From the NCBI GenBank assembly GCA_902547295.1, contig CACCNJ010000005.1:1-64000 (forward strand): 64,000 nt of DNA, given 5' to 3'. A program made the position numbers and the translations under genes. Origin of the DNA: an uncultured SAR86 cluster bacterium. Lineage in GTDB: Bacteria; Pseudomonadota; Gammaproteobacteria; Magnimaribacterales; D2472. The notes under the pieces were generated by a model. The model did not search any database and was not told the DNA's origin. It saw only the letters and a list, made by a program, of their open reading frames with translations. Shown here piece by piece: positions 48,386 to 54,885 of the stretch (its first letter is position 1; each line of letters begins with the position of its first letter).

Positions 48386-50989
48386 ATGACTGATAATTCA
48401 AATTCAAAATTTCCATCCGAAGCTGAAGTCGTTATCGTAGGCGTGGGAGGCATAGTTGGGTCTATGTTGGCATATTGGCTTGCTGAGCTTGGACAAAAAA
48501 ATATTGTCGGTTTGGAAAAATCAACGATAATCCCATCTGATATTGCATCCACAGCACACGCATCCGACTTTGTTTATAACACAACACACGATAAGTTAGG
48601 TTGTTGGACGACTGCATTCAGTAGAAAGTTTTATGAAGATAATGGATTTTTTTTAAAAAAAGGTGGATTAGAAATTTGTCGAGTTGGTGATGATGAGCGC
48701 TGGGAAGAATTAAAAAGAAAAGTTGCATCAGGGAAGGCATTTGGCACAAATGTAAGCTTGATATCTGCAGCTGAAGCCGTTGAAAAATTTCCATTATTAG
48801 AAGAAGAGTCAATGATAGGTGCTATGTGGGACCCAGATGCTGGATTGGTGGTTCCACGATCACAGGAAGTTGTTAACTTCGCCGTTGAGAGTGCTAAAGA
48901 AAAAGGGGCACTGAAAACATTTACGAATACTCCCGCAACAGGCTTTGAAATAGAAGATGGAAAAATTGTTGGTGTTAAGACTGACAAGGGAACAATTAAA
49001 ACTAATAAAGTTGTAATTGCTTCAGGAATTTGGGGGCCTTTAATGGGTGATAAGGCCGGTGTTGGTGTTCCTTTGATGCCGGTTGAACATCCACTATTAT
49101 TTTTTGGTCCATATGAAGAAATCCAAGATACTGAAGAAATGCTTGTCTACCCTCTTCTAAGAGATCAAGGTAACTCAGCTTATGTAAGAGATACAGGAAA
49201 ATTTCATGGCGGCATGCTCGAATGGGGATATTATGAAGATAAAAACCCTAGACTAGTTGATCCTGAAGATATTGGGAATCCTGATAAAACAATGTTGTCA
49301 GATTCCATGAGATATTTAGAACTTGAAGAAATTGCTGAACCTCTTGAAAAAGCTTTTGAAACAACACCTATACTTAGTGAATTGGGTTGGGATGAAAAAA
49401 GTTCATTTAACGGACTTTTATCTGTAACAGCGGATGCAGGCTCTTTAATTGGTGAAAGTCCAGAGGTTAGAGGATTTTGGTTATGTGAAGCTGTATGGGT
49501 AAAAGATGGGCCAGGTTGTGCCAGGCTTTGTGCAGAAGCAATGGTTAATGGTAAAACTCAAGTGGATATGCATTCTTTTGATATATCAAGATTCTACCCA
49601 CATCAAAAAGAAAAGGAATATGTAAAAACAAGAGCATTTGAAAATTCTCAAACTATTTATACTCCTGCTGTGCATCCTAGAGAACCATATATTACTCAAA
49701 GAGAAATGTTTGTGAGTCCTTTTTATGAAAGAGAAAAAGAGCTTGGAGGACATTTTGAAAATGAAGTTGCAGGCTGGGAAAGAGCTCTTGCTTACATGAG
49801 TAATAGAGAAAAACTTGATAAATACATTAAAGAAGTTCCATTTAGAGAAAATGAGTGGGATACACGTCACGTACCATATGACGTTGCAAATGCTGAACAT
49901 CTTGCCATGAGTGACTCAGTCGGCATGATTAATTTATCCCATTTTCCCATCATGGATATTAAAGGTCCAGATGCCGAGAGAATGTTAGAGTACCTCTCCG
50001 TTGCAAAAGTTGGTGGCAACACTCCTGATGGTAAAGTTATATATACTAACTTTTTAGACGAAGACGGTGGAGTCCATGCAGACCTTACTATCTCTCGCCT
50101 TGGCAATGACAGTTATAGAGTTGTAACTGGTGGTGCTGACGGGAATCGTGACTGGATAACCTTACGTAATTACAGAGATGATAATGGATTAAATGCTGAT
50201 ATAAATATTAGAACTCATGACATAGCAACATTAGGATTATGGGGGCCTAAAGCAGTTGAAGCCTTAGGTAATTTTATAGATCCTGACGAAATTGATATTA
50301 AGAACTTTCCATTTGTATCAGCAAAAAACCTAACCTTAAATCTTTCTGGCGGGAAAAAAGTTGATGTATGGGCGGCCAGAATTTCCTATGTTGGTGAAAG
50401 TGGCTGGGAAATTTATTTTAATAATAATAAAGATGATGGTTTAGCTTTGTATGACTCCTTGTTAGAAGTTGGGGTTGTGCCAGTTGGCATTGAGACATAT
50501 GCAAATAGTAGACGTCTCGAAAAAAGCTTTAGACTTCAAGGCGCAGACCTTGAGACAGAATATACAGCTATTGAGGCAGCAATTCAGAGACCCTTGGTAA
50601 AAGAAGCTGATTTTCATGGTAAAGCAGCACATCTAGCTCATAGAGAAGAAGATCCCTGTGCAATATTATGTACCATGACATTAGATGATCTTAATGTGTC
50701 TGGAAAGACAAGATATCCTGTTGGCATTTCACCAATTATTGATCCTGCAACAGGTGAGGTACCAATAGATAGCAAAGGTAGAAGATCATATACAACTGGT
50801 ATGTCTTATTGTCCGTCTCTTAAGAAATTTGTGGTTATGGGTTATTTACCAAAAGAAATTGCCATTCAAGGCAAGTCACTCTTAATCGAGTACTTTAATG
50901 AAGATGGTGATGGTTTGTATCCTATGACTGTTCAAGTAGTTGGTAAGGGATCTCTTTATGATCCTACTAACGAAAGAGTTCGCGCTTAA
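48386..50989 (+). CDS. FAD-dependent oxidoreductase with GcvT domains (dimethylglycine/sarcosine dehydrogenase-like)
   Basis: An 867-residue protein. Residues 1-400 are a DAO-type FAD domain with VVIVGVGGIVGSMLAYWLAELG; STAHASD (His58) sits where DMGDH-type enzymes attach FAD covalently. An FAO_M linker follows (about 400-450), then GcvT N- and C-terminal folate-binding domains (about 450-860, with GLWGPKAVE, YVGESGWEIYF and SRRLEKSFRLQGADL). Such enzymes demethylate N-methylated glycine derivatives and pass formaldehyde to tetrahydrofolate. Here the exact substrate is unknown. A GGGGAA ribosome site precedes the ATG; no partner gene is adjacent. Confidence 0.88.
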   Translation: MTDNSNSKFPSEAEVVIVGVGGIVGSMLAYWLAELGQKNIVGLEKSTIIPSDIASTAHASDFVYNTTHDKLGCWTTAFSRKFYEDNGFFLKKGGLEICRVGDDERWEELKRKVASGKAFGTNVSLISAAEAVEKFPLLEEESMIGAMWDPDAGLVVPRSQEVVNFAVESAKEKGALKTFTNTPATGFEIEDGKIVGVKTDKGTIKTNKVVIASGIWGPLMGDKAGVGVPLMPVEHPLLFFGPYEEIQDTEEMLVYPLLRDQGNSAYVRDTGKFHGGMLEWGYYEDKNPRLVDPEDIGNPDKTMLSDSMRYLELEEIAEPLEKAFETTPILSELGWDEKSSFNGLLSVTADAGSLIGESPEVRGFWLCEAVWVKDGPGCARLCAEAMVNGKTQVDMHSFDISRFYPHQKEKEYVKTRAFENSQTIYTPAVHPREPYITQREMFVSPFYEREKELGGHFENEVAGWERALAYMSNREKLDKYIKEVPFRENEWDTRHVPYDVANAEHLAMSDSVGMINLSHFPIMDIKGPDAERMLEYLSVAKVGGNTPDGKVIYTNFLDEDGGVHADLTISRLGNDSYRVVTGGADGNRDWITLRNYRDDNGLNADINIRTHDIATLGLWGPKAVEALGNFIDPDEIDIKNFPFVSAKNLTLNLSGGKKVDVWAARISYVGESGWEIYFNNNKDDGLALYDSLLEVGVVPVGIETYANSRRLEKSFRLQGADLETEYTAIEAAIQRPLVKEADFHGKAAHLAHREEDPCAILCTMTLDDLNVSGKTRYPVGISPIIDPATGEVPIDSKGRRSYTTGMSYCPSLKKFVVMGYLPKEIAIQGKSLLIEYFNEDGDGLYPMTVQVVGKGSLYDPTNERVRA

Positions 50990-51002
50990 CTAATTGCACT
51001 TA

Positions 51003-51031
51003 ATGACAACAGTTGTAAACTTGCCTATAAT
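51003..51031 (+). promoter_or_regulatory. Sigma-70 promoter of tRNA-Phe
   Basis: ATGACA (51003-51008) and a perfect TATAAT (51026-51031) are 17 bases apart. The expected start is about ten bases before the mature tRNA 5' end at 51048. It lies outside the inserted cassettes, so tRNA expression survives integration. Confidence 0.85.
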
Positions 51032-51047
51032 CCGAAGTTCATTCTAA

Positions 51048-51123
51048 GCCCAGATAGCTCAGTTGGTAGAGCAAAGGACTGAAAATCCTTGTGTCGGTGG
51101 TTCGATCCCACCTCTGGGCACCA
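51048..51123 (+). tRNA. tRNA-Phe (anticodon GAA)
   Basis: A 76-base cloverleaf: acceptor GCCCAGA pairs with TCTGGGC (51113-51119), discriminator A, encoded CCA at 51121-51123. Anticodon stem AAGGA/TCCTT encloses loop CTGAAAA with GAA at 51081-51083, and the T loop reads TTCGATC. Its 3' 46 bases (51078-51123) are repeated exactly twice downstream, so it served as an integration target. The gene remains complete. Confidence 0.98.
51078..51123 (+). repeat. att-like direct repeat, copy 1 (within tRNA-Phe)
   Basis: This is the 46-bp segment from the end of the anticodon 5' stem to the CCA of tRNA-Phe. It is identical to 54008-54053 and 54813-54858. By analogy with tRNA-targeting islands it is the left attachment site. 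Confidence 0.93.
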
Positions 51124-51153
51124 TTCTTACAGCATTCTTACCCTAACAATTTT

Positions 51154-51189
51154 ATGAACAGTTATGAACAGTTGCTTTACTGTTCATAA
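51154..51189. repeat. Iterated ATGAACAGT repeats near the left end of unit 1
   Basis: ATGAACAGT occurs at 51154-51162 and 51164-51172, ten bases apart, and inverted as ACTGTTCAT at 51179-51187. TTATGAACAGT (51162-51172) and ACTGTTCATAA (51179-51189) make a perfect 11-bp inverted repeat. The same word recurs at the right end of the unit. The spacing of one helical turn suggests protein-binding sites, as in recombinase arm sites; without a T run it is a poor terminator. Confidence 0.6.
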
Positions 51190-51193
51190 ATAT

Positions 51194-51964
51194 TTACGAA
51201 TTGATATTCAAATAAAAAATTTCTCTTCTATCGTCTATAGGAAATGATTTATCCCATTGTCGTGGTTCTCCAGAAATATTTTTATAAATCCATTCTTTGT
51301 TTAATTCGGACTTACTAATGCTATATGCCCTTTTATTTTCGCTGTTACTATTGCTTCCAATCCAAATTCTTCTTGCAGCGATCATAATCTTATTTTTGTA
51401 TCTTTCAAAATACTCTTCAAAAGACAATACTTTGATTTCATGAATATTTTCGTGGGAGATTTTTTTTGGCGCAATCAAAATATAATCTACTTGATGAGAT
51501 GAAATTTTTGTATCTGCATAACCTCTCATCATTAAGAAATATAAGAGTTCTCTGAAGTCATTTTCTGAAAATATTTTACTCCATTGAATATCCCTATTTG
51601 ATCCTTGATTTACTTTATCAATTTCCAAATCCAATAGCGAAATTGTTTTATCAACCAAATCTAATTTATTTGGAAATAAATAATTGATTAGATTTGGTAA
51701 ATGTTTTCTTTGAATTTTGTTATATAAAGGAGCACACTCTTCTTTGAGCGAAATTCCAAAATCATTTAAATAAACGTCTGCTTTTTTATATCTATCATTA
51801 GAAGAGAAGTTCTTTAAGTCTGATGTATTTCTAACTATTTTTTTATCTTCTTTGATTGGCATTGAAACTTCTTTTAAACAACCAATAATGGGAAGATTTA
51901 ATGGTTTTTCATTTTGCAGTGATTGAACTAAAAAACTAATTACTGATTCTTCATTGCCAGGCAT
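51194..51964 (-). CDS. Probable type II restriction endonuclease (partner of the HaeIII-like methylase)
   Basis: A 256-residue protein transcribed away from a cytosine-5 methyltransferase whose start is 34 bases from its own. KKADVYLNDFGISLKEE (residues 60-76) looks like a PD-(D/E)xK nuclease core with Asp63 and SLK (Lys74), and resembles the KADxYxNxxGxSxK pattern I recall from several type II enzymes. With the methylase type this points to GGCC cleavage (inference). A Cys/Trp-rich helix follows. No controller (C) protein gene is present. Confidence 0.72.
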   Translation of the reverse strand: MPGNEESVISFLVQSLQNEKPLNLPIIGCLKEVSMPIKEDKKIVRNTSDLKNFSSNDRYKKADVYLNDFGISLKEECAPLYNKIQRKHLPNLINYLFPNKLDLVDKTISLLDLEIDKVNQGSNRDIQWSKIFSENDFRELLYFLMMRGYADTKISSHQVDYILIAPKKISHENIHEIKVLSFEEYFERYKNKIMIAARRIWIGSNSNSENKRAYSISKSELNKEWIYKNISGEPRQWDKSFPIDDRREIFYLNINS

Positions 51965-51998
51965 TCACTAAGATTAGCATTTATGAGAGTATTGTCAT

Positions 51999-53003
51999 AT
52001 GAGAATTAGTTCATTTTTTACAGGAGCAGGTGGATTGGATCTTGGGTTTAAAAAATCCGGTGCTCAAATTTTGTATGCAAATGAATTTGATAAAAAAATT
52101 TGGTCAACTTTTGAACTGAATTTCACCAAAAAGTCTAATACTTATTTAGACAAAAGAAGTATTACCGATATTGATGCTTCTGAAGTCCCAGACTGTGATG
52201 GAATAATTGGTGGACCACCATGCCAAAGTTGGAGCGAGGCAGGTGCACTAAGGGGAATTAACGATAAACGCGGACAACTGTTTTTTGATTTTATTAGAAT
52301 TCTTGAAGCAAAAAAACCGTTATTTTTTTTAGCAGAGAATGTTTCTGGAATGCTTGCAGGTAGACACAAAGACGCTCTTAAAAATATTATTCATCTTTTT
52401 AAAAAAAGTGGGTATACAGTGACTTATGAATTGCTGAATACAAGTGATTTTGGTATTCCACAAGATAGAAAAAGGGTTATATTTGTAGGTTATAGAAAAG
52501 ATTTGGGAAAGAAGTTTATCCATCCCTCGCCCACTACATTTAACATTGATAAAAAATTAACCTTAAAAGATGCGATTTGGGACTTGAGAAGTAATGCATT
52601 GCCTGCAAGAGAAAAGAATCAATCGAATTATGAAAAGTGTAAGGTTCCAAATCATGAATATATGATCGGGAGTTTTTCAACTATCTACATGTCTAGAAAT
52701 AGAGTCAGACCATGGAACAGGCAATCCTTTACAATCCAAGCAGGAGGAAGGCATGCACCCATACATCCTCAAGCACCAGAGATGGAGCATGTTGAAAAAA
52801 ATAAAAAAATTTTTGTGCCTGGCAAAGAAAATCTTTATAGACGATTGTCTGTAAGGGAGTGTGCGAGAATTCAAACATTTCCTGATAACTTTATTTTTGA
52901 TTACGACAATGTTGCTGAGGGATATAAAATGATTGGTAATGCTGTTCCGGTAGATTTTGCAAAAGTTCTTGCAAACCAGATTAAGTCTGACCTAGATTTA
53001 TAA
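51999..53003 (+). CDS. DNA (cytosine-5) methyltransferase, M.HaeIII-like
   Basis: A 334-residue C5 methylase with all motifs: I FTGAGGLDLGF, IV GGPPCQSW with catalytic Cys75, VI AENVSG, VIII QDRKRV, IX RECARIQTFPDNF and X GYKMIGNAVPV. The target-recognition region HEYMIGSFSTIYMSRNRV...FTIQAGGRHAPIHPQAP closely follows, from memory, the recognition region of M.HaeIII, so GGCC is the predicted site. It protects against the divergent endonuclease next to it. The 34-base gap must hold both promoters or they lie in the coding regions. Confidence 0.95.
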   Translation: MRISSFFTGAGGLDLGFKKSGAQILYANEFDKKIWSTFELNFTKKSNTYLDKRSITDIDASEVPDCDGIIGGPPCQSWSEAGALRGINDKRGQLFFDFIRILEAKKPLFFLAENVSGMLAGRHKDALKNIIHLFKKSGYTVTYELLNTSDFGIPQDRKRVIFVGYRKDLGKKFIHPSPTTFNIDKKLTLKDAIWDLRSNALPAREKNQSNYEKCKVPNHEYMIGSFSTIYMSRNRVRPWNRQSFTIQAGGRHAPIHPQAPEMEHVEKNKKIFVPGKENLYRRLSVRECARIQTFPDNFIFDYDNVAEGYKMIGNAVPVDFAKVLANQIKSDLDL

Positions 53004-53025
53004 AAACATAAGATTTTTTTGAAAA

Positions 53026-53057
53026 CTGTATATAAAGATTTTTTAAATCCTGTATAT
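53026..53057 (+). repeat. Two direct CTGTATAT repeats upstream of the unknown gene at 53065
   Basis: CTGTATAT occurs at 53026-53033 and 53050-53057, 24 bases apart, ending eight bases before the ATG. The position fits an operator for the following gene, but the words are AT-rich and short. Confidence 0.35.
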
Positions 53058-53064
53058 TGAAATC

Positions 53065-53457
53065 ATGTCTAATGTTGTAAGTATTTTTGGTGAATTTCAA
53101 AACCCTGAAGCAAAAGAACATGAAAAAATCATTAATGCTGAAGTCACAGAGAGTCTAGAACATTTCTCAGATCTAATGGAAAACCTTATTCATGAACATT
53201 TCAGATCAATAAATAACAAACGTCACATACGATCAAAAAAAGTTATTACAGAAGGAATGGTGTTGCATATGAGTTATGTAGGACTGATCGAGGTGATGTT
53301 TGAAGAATACGAGATTATTTTTGGCGCTACAAAATATATAAAAGGTAAAAAAGCGTATTTTTATAGCAGAATAATGCCTTTTTTTGAGAAAAGTCTTAAA
53401 AAATATAATTATCTAATCGATATGGATGAATGCATGAAGAAGTATAATAGTTACTAA
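53065..53457 (+). CDS. Unrecognised 130-residue cassette protein
   Basis: I do not recognise this protein. It is soluble by appearance, acidic at the N-terminus and Lys/Tyr-rich at the C-terminus (KSLKKYNYLIDMDECMKKYNSY), with HEHFRSINNKRHIRSKK in the middle. No helix-turn-helix, nuclease motif or membrane helix is evident. It lies 61 bases downstream of the methylase on the same strand with CTGTATAT repeats before it, and converges with the next gene (4-base gap). Codon choice looks like that of neighbouring genes. It could be a regulator or accessory defence protein; this is a guess. Confidence 0.7.
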   Translation: MSNVVSIFGEFQNPEAKEHEKIINAEVTESLEHFSDLMENLIHEHFRSINNKRHIRSKKVITEGMVLHMSYVGLIEVMFEEYEIIFGATKYIKGKKAYFYSRIMPFFEKSLKKYNYLIDMDECMKKYNSY

Positions 53458-53461
53458 GTCA

Positions 53462-53764
53462 TTATCTCCAAAAATCAGTAGAATATTCTATTTCATATTC
53501 GTCACATAATTCTCTTAAATCTTTTACAGTAAATCTCTCTTCAAATGTAAACCCTTTCCAAAAAGAACAAAGAATAAATTTTGCGACATCCTTTTGATGA
53601 ATCATCATAAAGTATTCGTACTCATCGGTTCCCCAAAAGTCTCTAACGCCCTCTCCGAGGTCATGTTCACAAAAATGAAGGTTTCCTTGATCATCCCAAT
53701 CGCAATGAACATTATGATTAATTTTTCCATTAGGATTATTAATTTCGCATTTAAATACTTGCAT
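53462..53764 (-). CDS. Unrecognised 100-residue cassette protein
   Basis: A small acidic protein, start set at ATG 53764 (MQVFKCEI) because GGAG lies seven bases before it; an ATG four codons upstream overlaps that ribosome site. HCDWDDQGNLHFCEHDLGEG and GTDEYEYFMMIH, then FTVKDLRELCDEYEIEYSTDFW, resemble small bacterial proteins of unknown function that often end with an acidic, aromatic tail. I cannot name a family with certainty. It is transcribed toward the gene at 53065 and is the last gene before att-like copy 2. An immunity or anti-defence role is conceivable but not shown. Confidence 0.68.
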   Translation of the reverse strand: MQVFKCEINNPNGKINHNVHCDWDDQGNLHFCEHDLGEGVRDFWGTDEYEYFMMIHQKDVAKFILCSFWKGFTFEERFTVKDLRELCDEYEIEYSTDFWR

Positions 53765-53796
53765 ATTTTTCTCCATAAAAAACACACCCAAAATTA

Positions 53797-53814
53797 GGTG
53801 AGTAAAAGTGAGTA
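53797..53814 (+). repeat. Two direct GTGAGTAA repeats
   Basis: GTGAGTAA occurs at 53797-53804 and 53807-53814, ten bases apart (one helical turn), about 190 bases inside the right end of unit 1. Possible binding sites for a recombinase accessory protein or for a regulator of the gene ending at 53764. Confidence 0.45.
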
Positions 53815-53938
53815 ATGGAATTTGAAATAAGGAATTTATTTCTTTCTTTACACTTATTTATATGGGGACTTTTTAGACAAATTCAATGTCAAAAATGTTC
53901 ATAATTCAGTAGGTATGTTGCTTGCTTTATTTCTTTTT

Positions 53939-53959
53939 ATGAACAGTAATATGAACAGT
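53939..53959 (+). repeat. ATGAACAGT repeats near the right end of unit 1
   Basis: ATGAACAGT at 53939-53947 and 53951-53959, 12 bases apart and each followed by AA. They sit 48 bases inside att-like copy 2, mirroring the pair 30 bases inside copy 1 at the left end. A degenerate inverted match (TGTTCATAA) lies near 53898. Confidence 0.6.
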
Positions 53960-53967
53960 AATCTCTC

Positions 53968-53998
53968 AAAAGCGCACCACTAAACGCTTTTTTGTTTT
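53968..53998 (+). terminator. Terminator-like hairpin before att-like copy 2
   Basis: AAAAGCG (53968-53974) and CGCTTTT (53985-53991) form a 7-bp stem with a 10-base loop, followed by a T-rich tract TTGTTTT. It could insulate the element from transcription through the att site. Confidence 0.6.
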
Positions 53999-54007
53999 GA
54001 GACAAGA

Positions 54008-54053
54008 ACTGAAAATCCTTGTGTCGGTGGTTCGATCCCACCTCTGGGCACCA
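54008..54053 (+). repeat. att-like direct repeat, copy 2 (tRNA-Phe 3' fragment)
   Basis: Exact 46-bp copy of the tRNA-Phe 3' segment. The 5' half of a tRNA is absent (upstream sequence is T-rich), so it is not a tRNA gene. It forms the boundary between units 1 and 2. Confidence 0.93.
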
Positions 54054-54224
54054 CTCAAACCCATTAAAATCAACACTTTCAGACGATTTCAGTAGTATTA
54101 AACTGTTAGAAATATTTTTGCACATTCGTGCACACCTACAAACGTGTACATTAATATAAAATTTTTAATTTAAAAATTTATTAGAATTTGTCTTTTGAAA
54201 AGAAGAAGTGTTTAAAAATGACTA

Positions 54225-54683
54225 TTACTTAATTAAAGACTGAACTAATTCAGGATTTTCTTGAAGTGCAATTCCTATGTTTTCACTCAATTTAACTACA
54301 TCTTCGCTGAGCATTAGCATAGACTTCTCAATCATAAGAGATTGTTTGTTGGTTATAGAGATTCCCTCCTTGGTTTTCATAAAATTATAAAGTGCTAATA
54401 TTTCATCATCAGAATAAATATCTTTATACAGAGCAGGAACTTTTTTCTCAACGTTGTTTAAATATTCATTTATAAAAGGATCTAAGAAATCACTCATTGC
54501 TTTGCTTTTAACATTTAAACCCATTGATTCCATCATGGTGTACATAGTATTTTTCATTGTATCTTCTTGTTGTGAGAGGAATTGTTCTTGAACAATGAAG
54601 TTTACCATCTCATCAACAGAAATTTCGTCCGCGCTAATAAAAGTATTAAAAATTAAAACAAAAGAGATATAAATTTTTTTCAT
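54225..54683 (-). CDS. DUF2059 family exported protein
   Basis: A 152-residue protein starting at ATG 54683 (MKKIYISFVLIFNTFISADE), a clear signal peptide cut near residue 17. The mature part is helical, with YSDDEILALYNFMKTKEGISI, the DUF2059 hallmark. Function is unknown; proteins of the family are periplasmic. It is the only gene of unit 2 and ends 171 bases inside copy 2. A TTG two codons upstream is a weaker start. Confidence 0.85.
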   Translation of the reverse strand: MKKIYISFVLIFNTFISADEISVDEMVNFIVQEQFLSQQEDTMKNTMYTMMESMGLNVKSKAMSDFLDPFINEYLNNVEKKVPALYKDIYSDDEILALYNFMKTKEGISITNKQSLMIEKSMLMLSEDVVKLSENIGIALQENPELVQSLIK

Positions 54684-54766
54684 GAACAAATCTTATATAA
54701 AAAGAAATGTAAGTTTAAGTATAAAATTTATTAATATATATTTAATCAATTTAGTAAATTTAAATA

Positions 54767-54800
54767 CGAGCAGGACTGTTTAAATTTATCACCTTGCTCG
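54767..54800. repeat. Inverted repeat CGAGCA...TGCTCG near the right end of unit 2
   Basis: CGAGCA at 54767-54772 and TGCTCG at 54795-54800 form a 6-bp stem around a 22-base AT-rich loop, 13 bases before att-like copy 3. There is no T run, so a protein site is as likely as a terminator. Confidence 0.35.
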
Positions 54801-54812
54801 GTTTCAATAAAA

Positions 54813-54858
54813 ACTGAAAATCCTTGTGTCGGTGGTTCGATCCCACCTCTGGGCACCA
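54813..54858 (+). repeat. att-like direct repeat, copy 3 (tRNA-Phe 3' fragment)
   Basis: Third exact 46-bp copy. The next host gene starts at 54886, so the ancestral uninterrupted tRNA gene would have stood 28 bases before it. This is the right outer boundary of the inserted region. Confidence 0.93.
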
Positions 54859-54885
54859 TTAAATATCTTAAGATACAATACACAC

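Larger units (their letters stand above)
51124..54053. mobile_element. Inserted unit 1: 2.9-kb tRNA-Phe cassette with a restriction-modification system, no recombinase
   Basis: Bounded by att-like copies 1 and 2. It contains the divergent endonuclease and methyltransferase genes and two unrecognised genes, and a terminator just before copy 2. No integrase, transposase or replication gene is present in the unit or in the window. The size and structure suggest a non-autonomous cassette moved by a recombinase from elsewhere; loss of an integrase by deletion is the alternative. Confidence 0.8.
53765..54224. other. Non-coding junction between units 1 and 2
   Basis: About 460 bases with no credible gene. 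In order: direct repeats GTGAGTAA at 53797-53804 and 53807-53814; ATGAACAGT repeats at 53939 and 53951; a terminator hairpin at 53968-53998; att-like copy 2 at 54008-54053; and, in unit 2, CGTGCACA/CGTGTACA words at 54127 and 54143. The remainder is AT-rich and featureless. Confidence 0.75.
54054..54858. mobile_element. Inserted unit 2: 0.8-kb tRNA-Phe mini-cassette with one gene
   Basis: Lies between att-like copies 2 and 3 and holds a single DUF2059 gene on the minus strand. No recombinase. It could be a very small non-autonomous cassette or the remainder of a larger island after deletion. ACTGTT words at 54102 and 54775 lie 30-50 bases inside both ends, echoing the ACTGTT core of the unit 1 repeats. 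Confidence 0.65.

Noticed and set aside
48738-48757. TTGGCAC...-like sigma-54 promoter
   Set aside because: It is inside the oxidoreductase coding frame and the -12 part is poor.
51162-51189. Terminator for the endonuclease gene
   Set aside because: The 11-bp inverted repeat lacks a T run on the minus strand and is better explained by the ATGAACAGT repeat family.
53814-53903. Possible 29-residue ORF starting MEFEIRNLF
   Set aside because: Too short, no ribosome site, and in a region of repeats; no support beyond an open frame.
53937-54125. A 62-codon minus-strand frame across att-like copy 2
   Set aside because: Its middle is only the antisense translation of the tRNA fragment; such frames are a known false positive over tRNA genes.
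54008-54858. Second and third tRNA-Phe genes
   Set aside because: Both lack the acceptor 5' strand and D arm; only the 3' 46 bases are present.
54826-54885. Longer N-terminus of the SDR at 54886
   Set aside because: The extra 20 codons translate att-like copy 3, not protein-like sequence; the family N-terminus fits ATG 54886.
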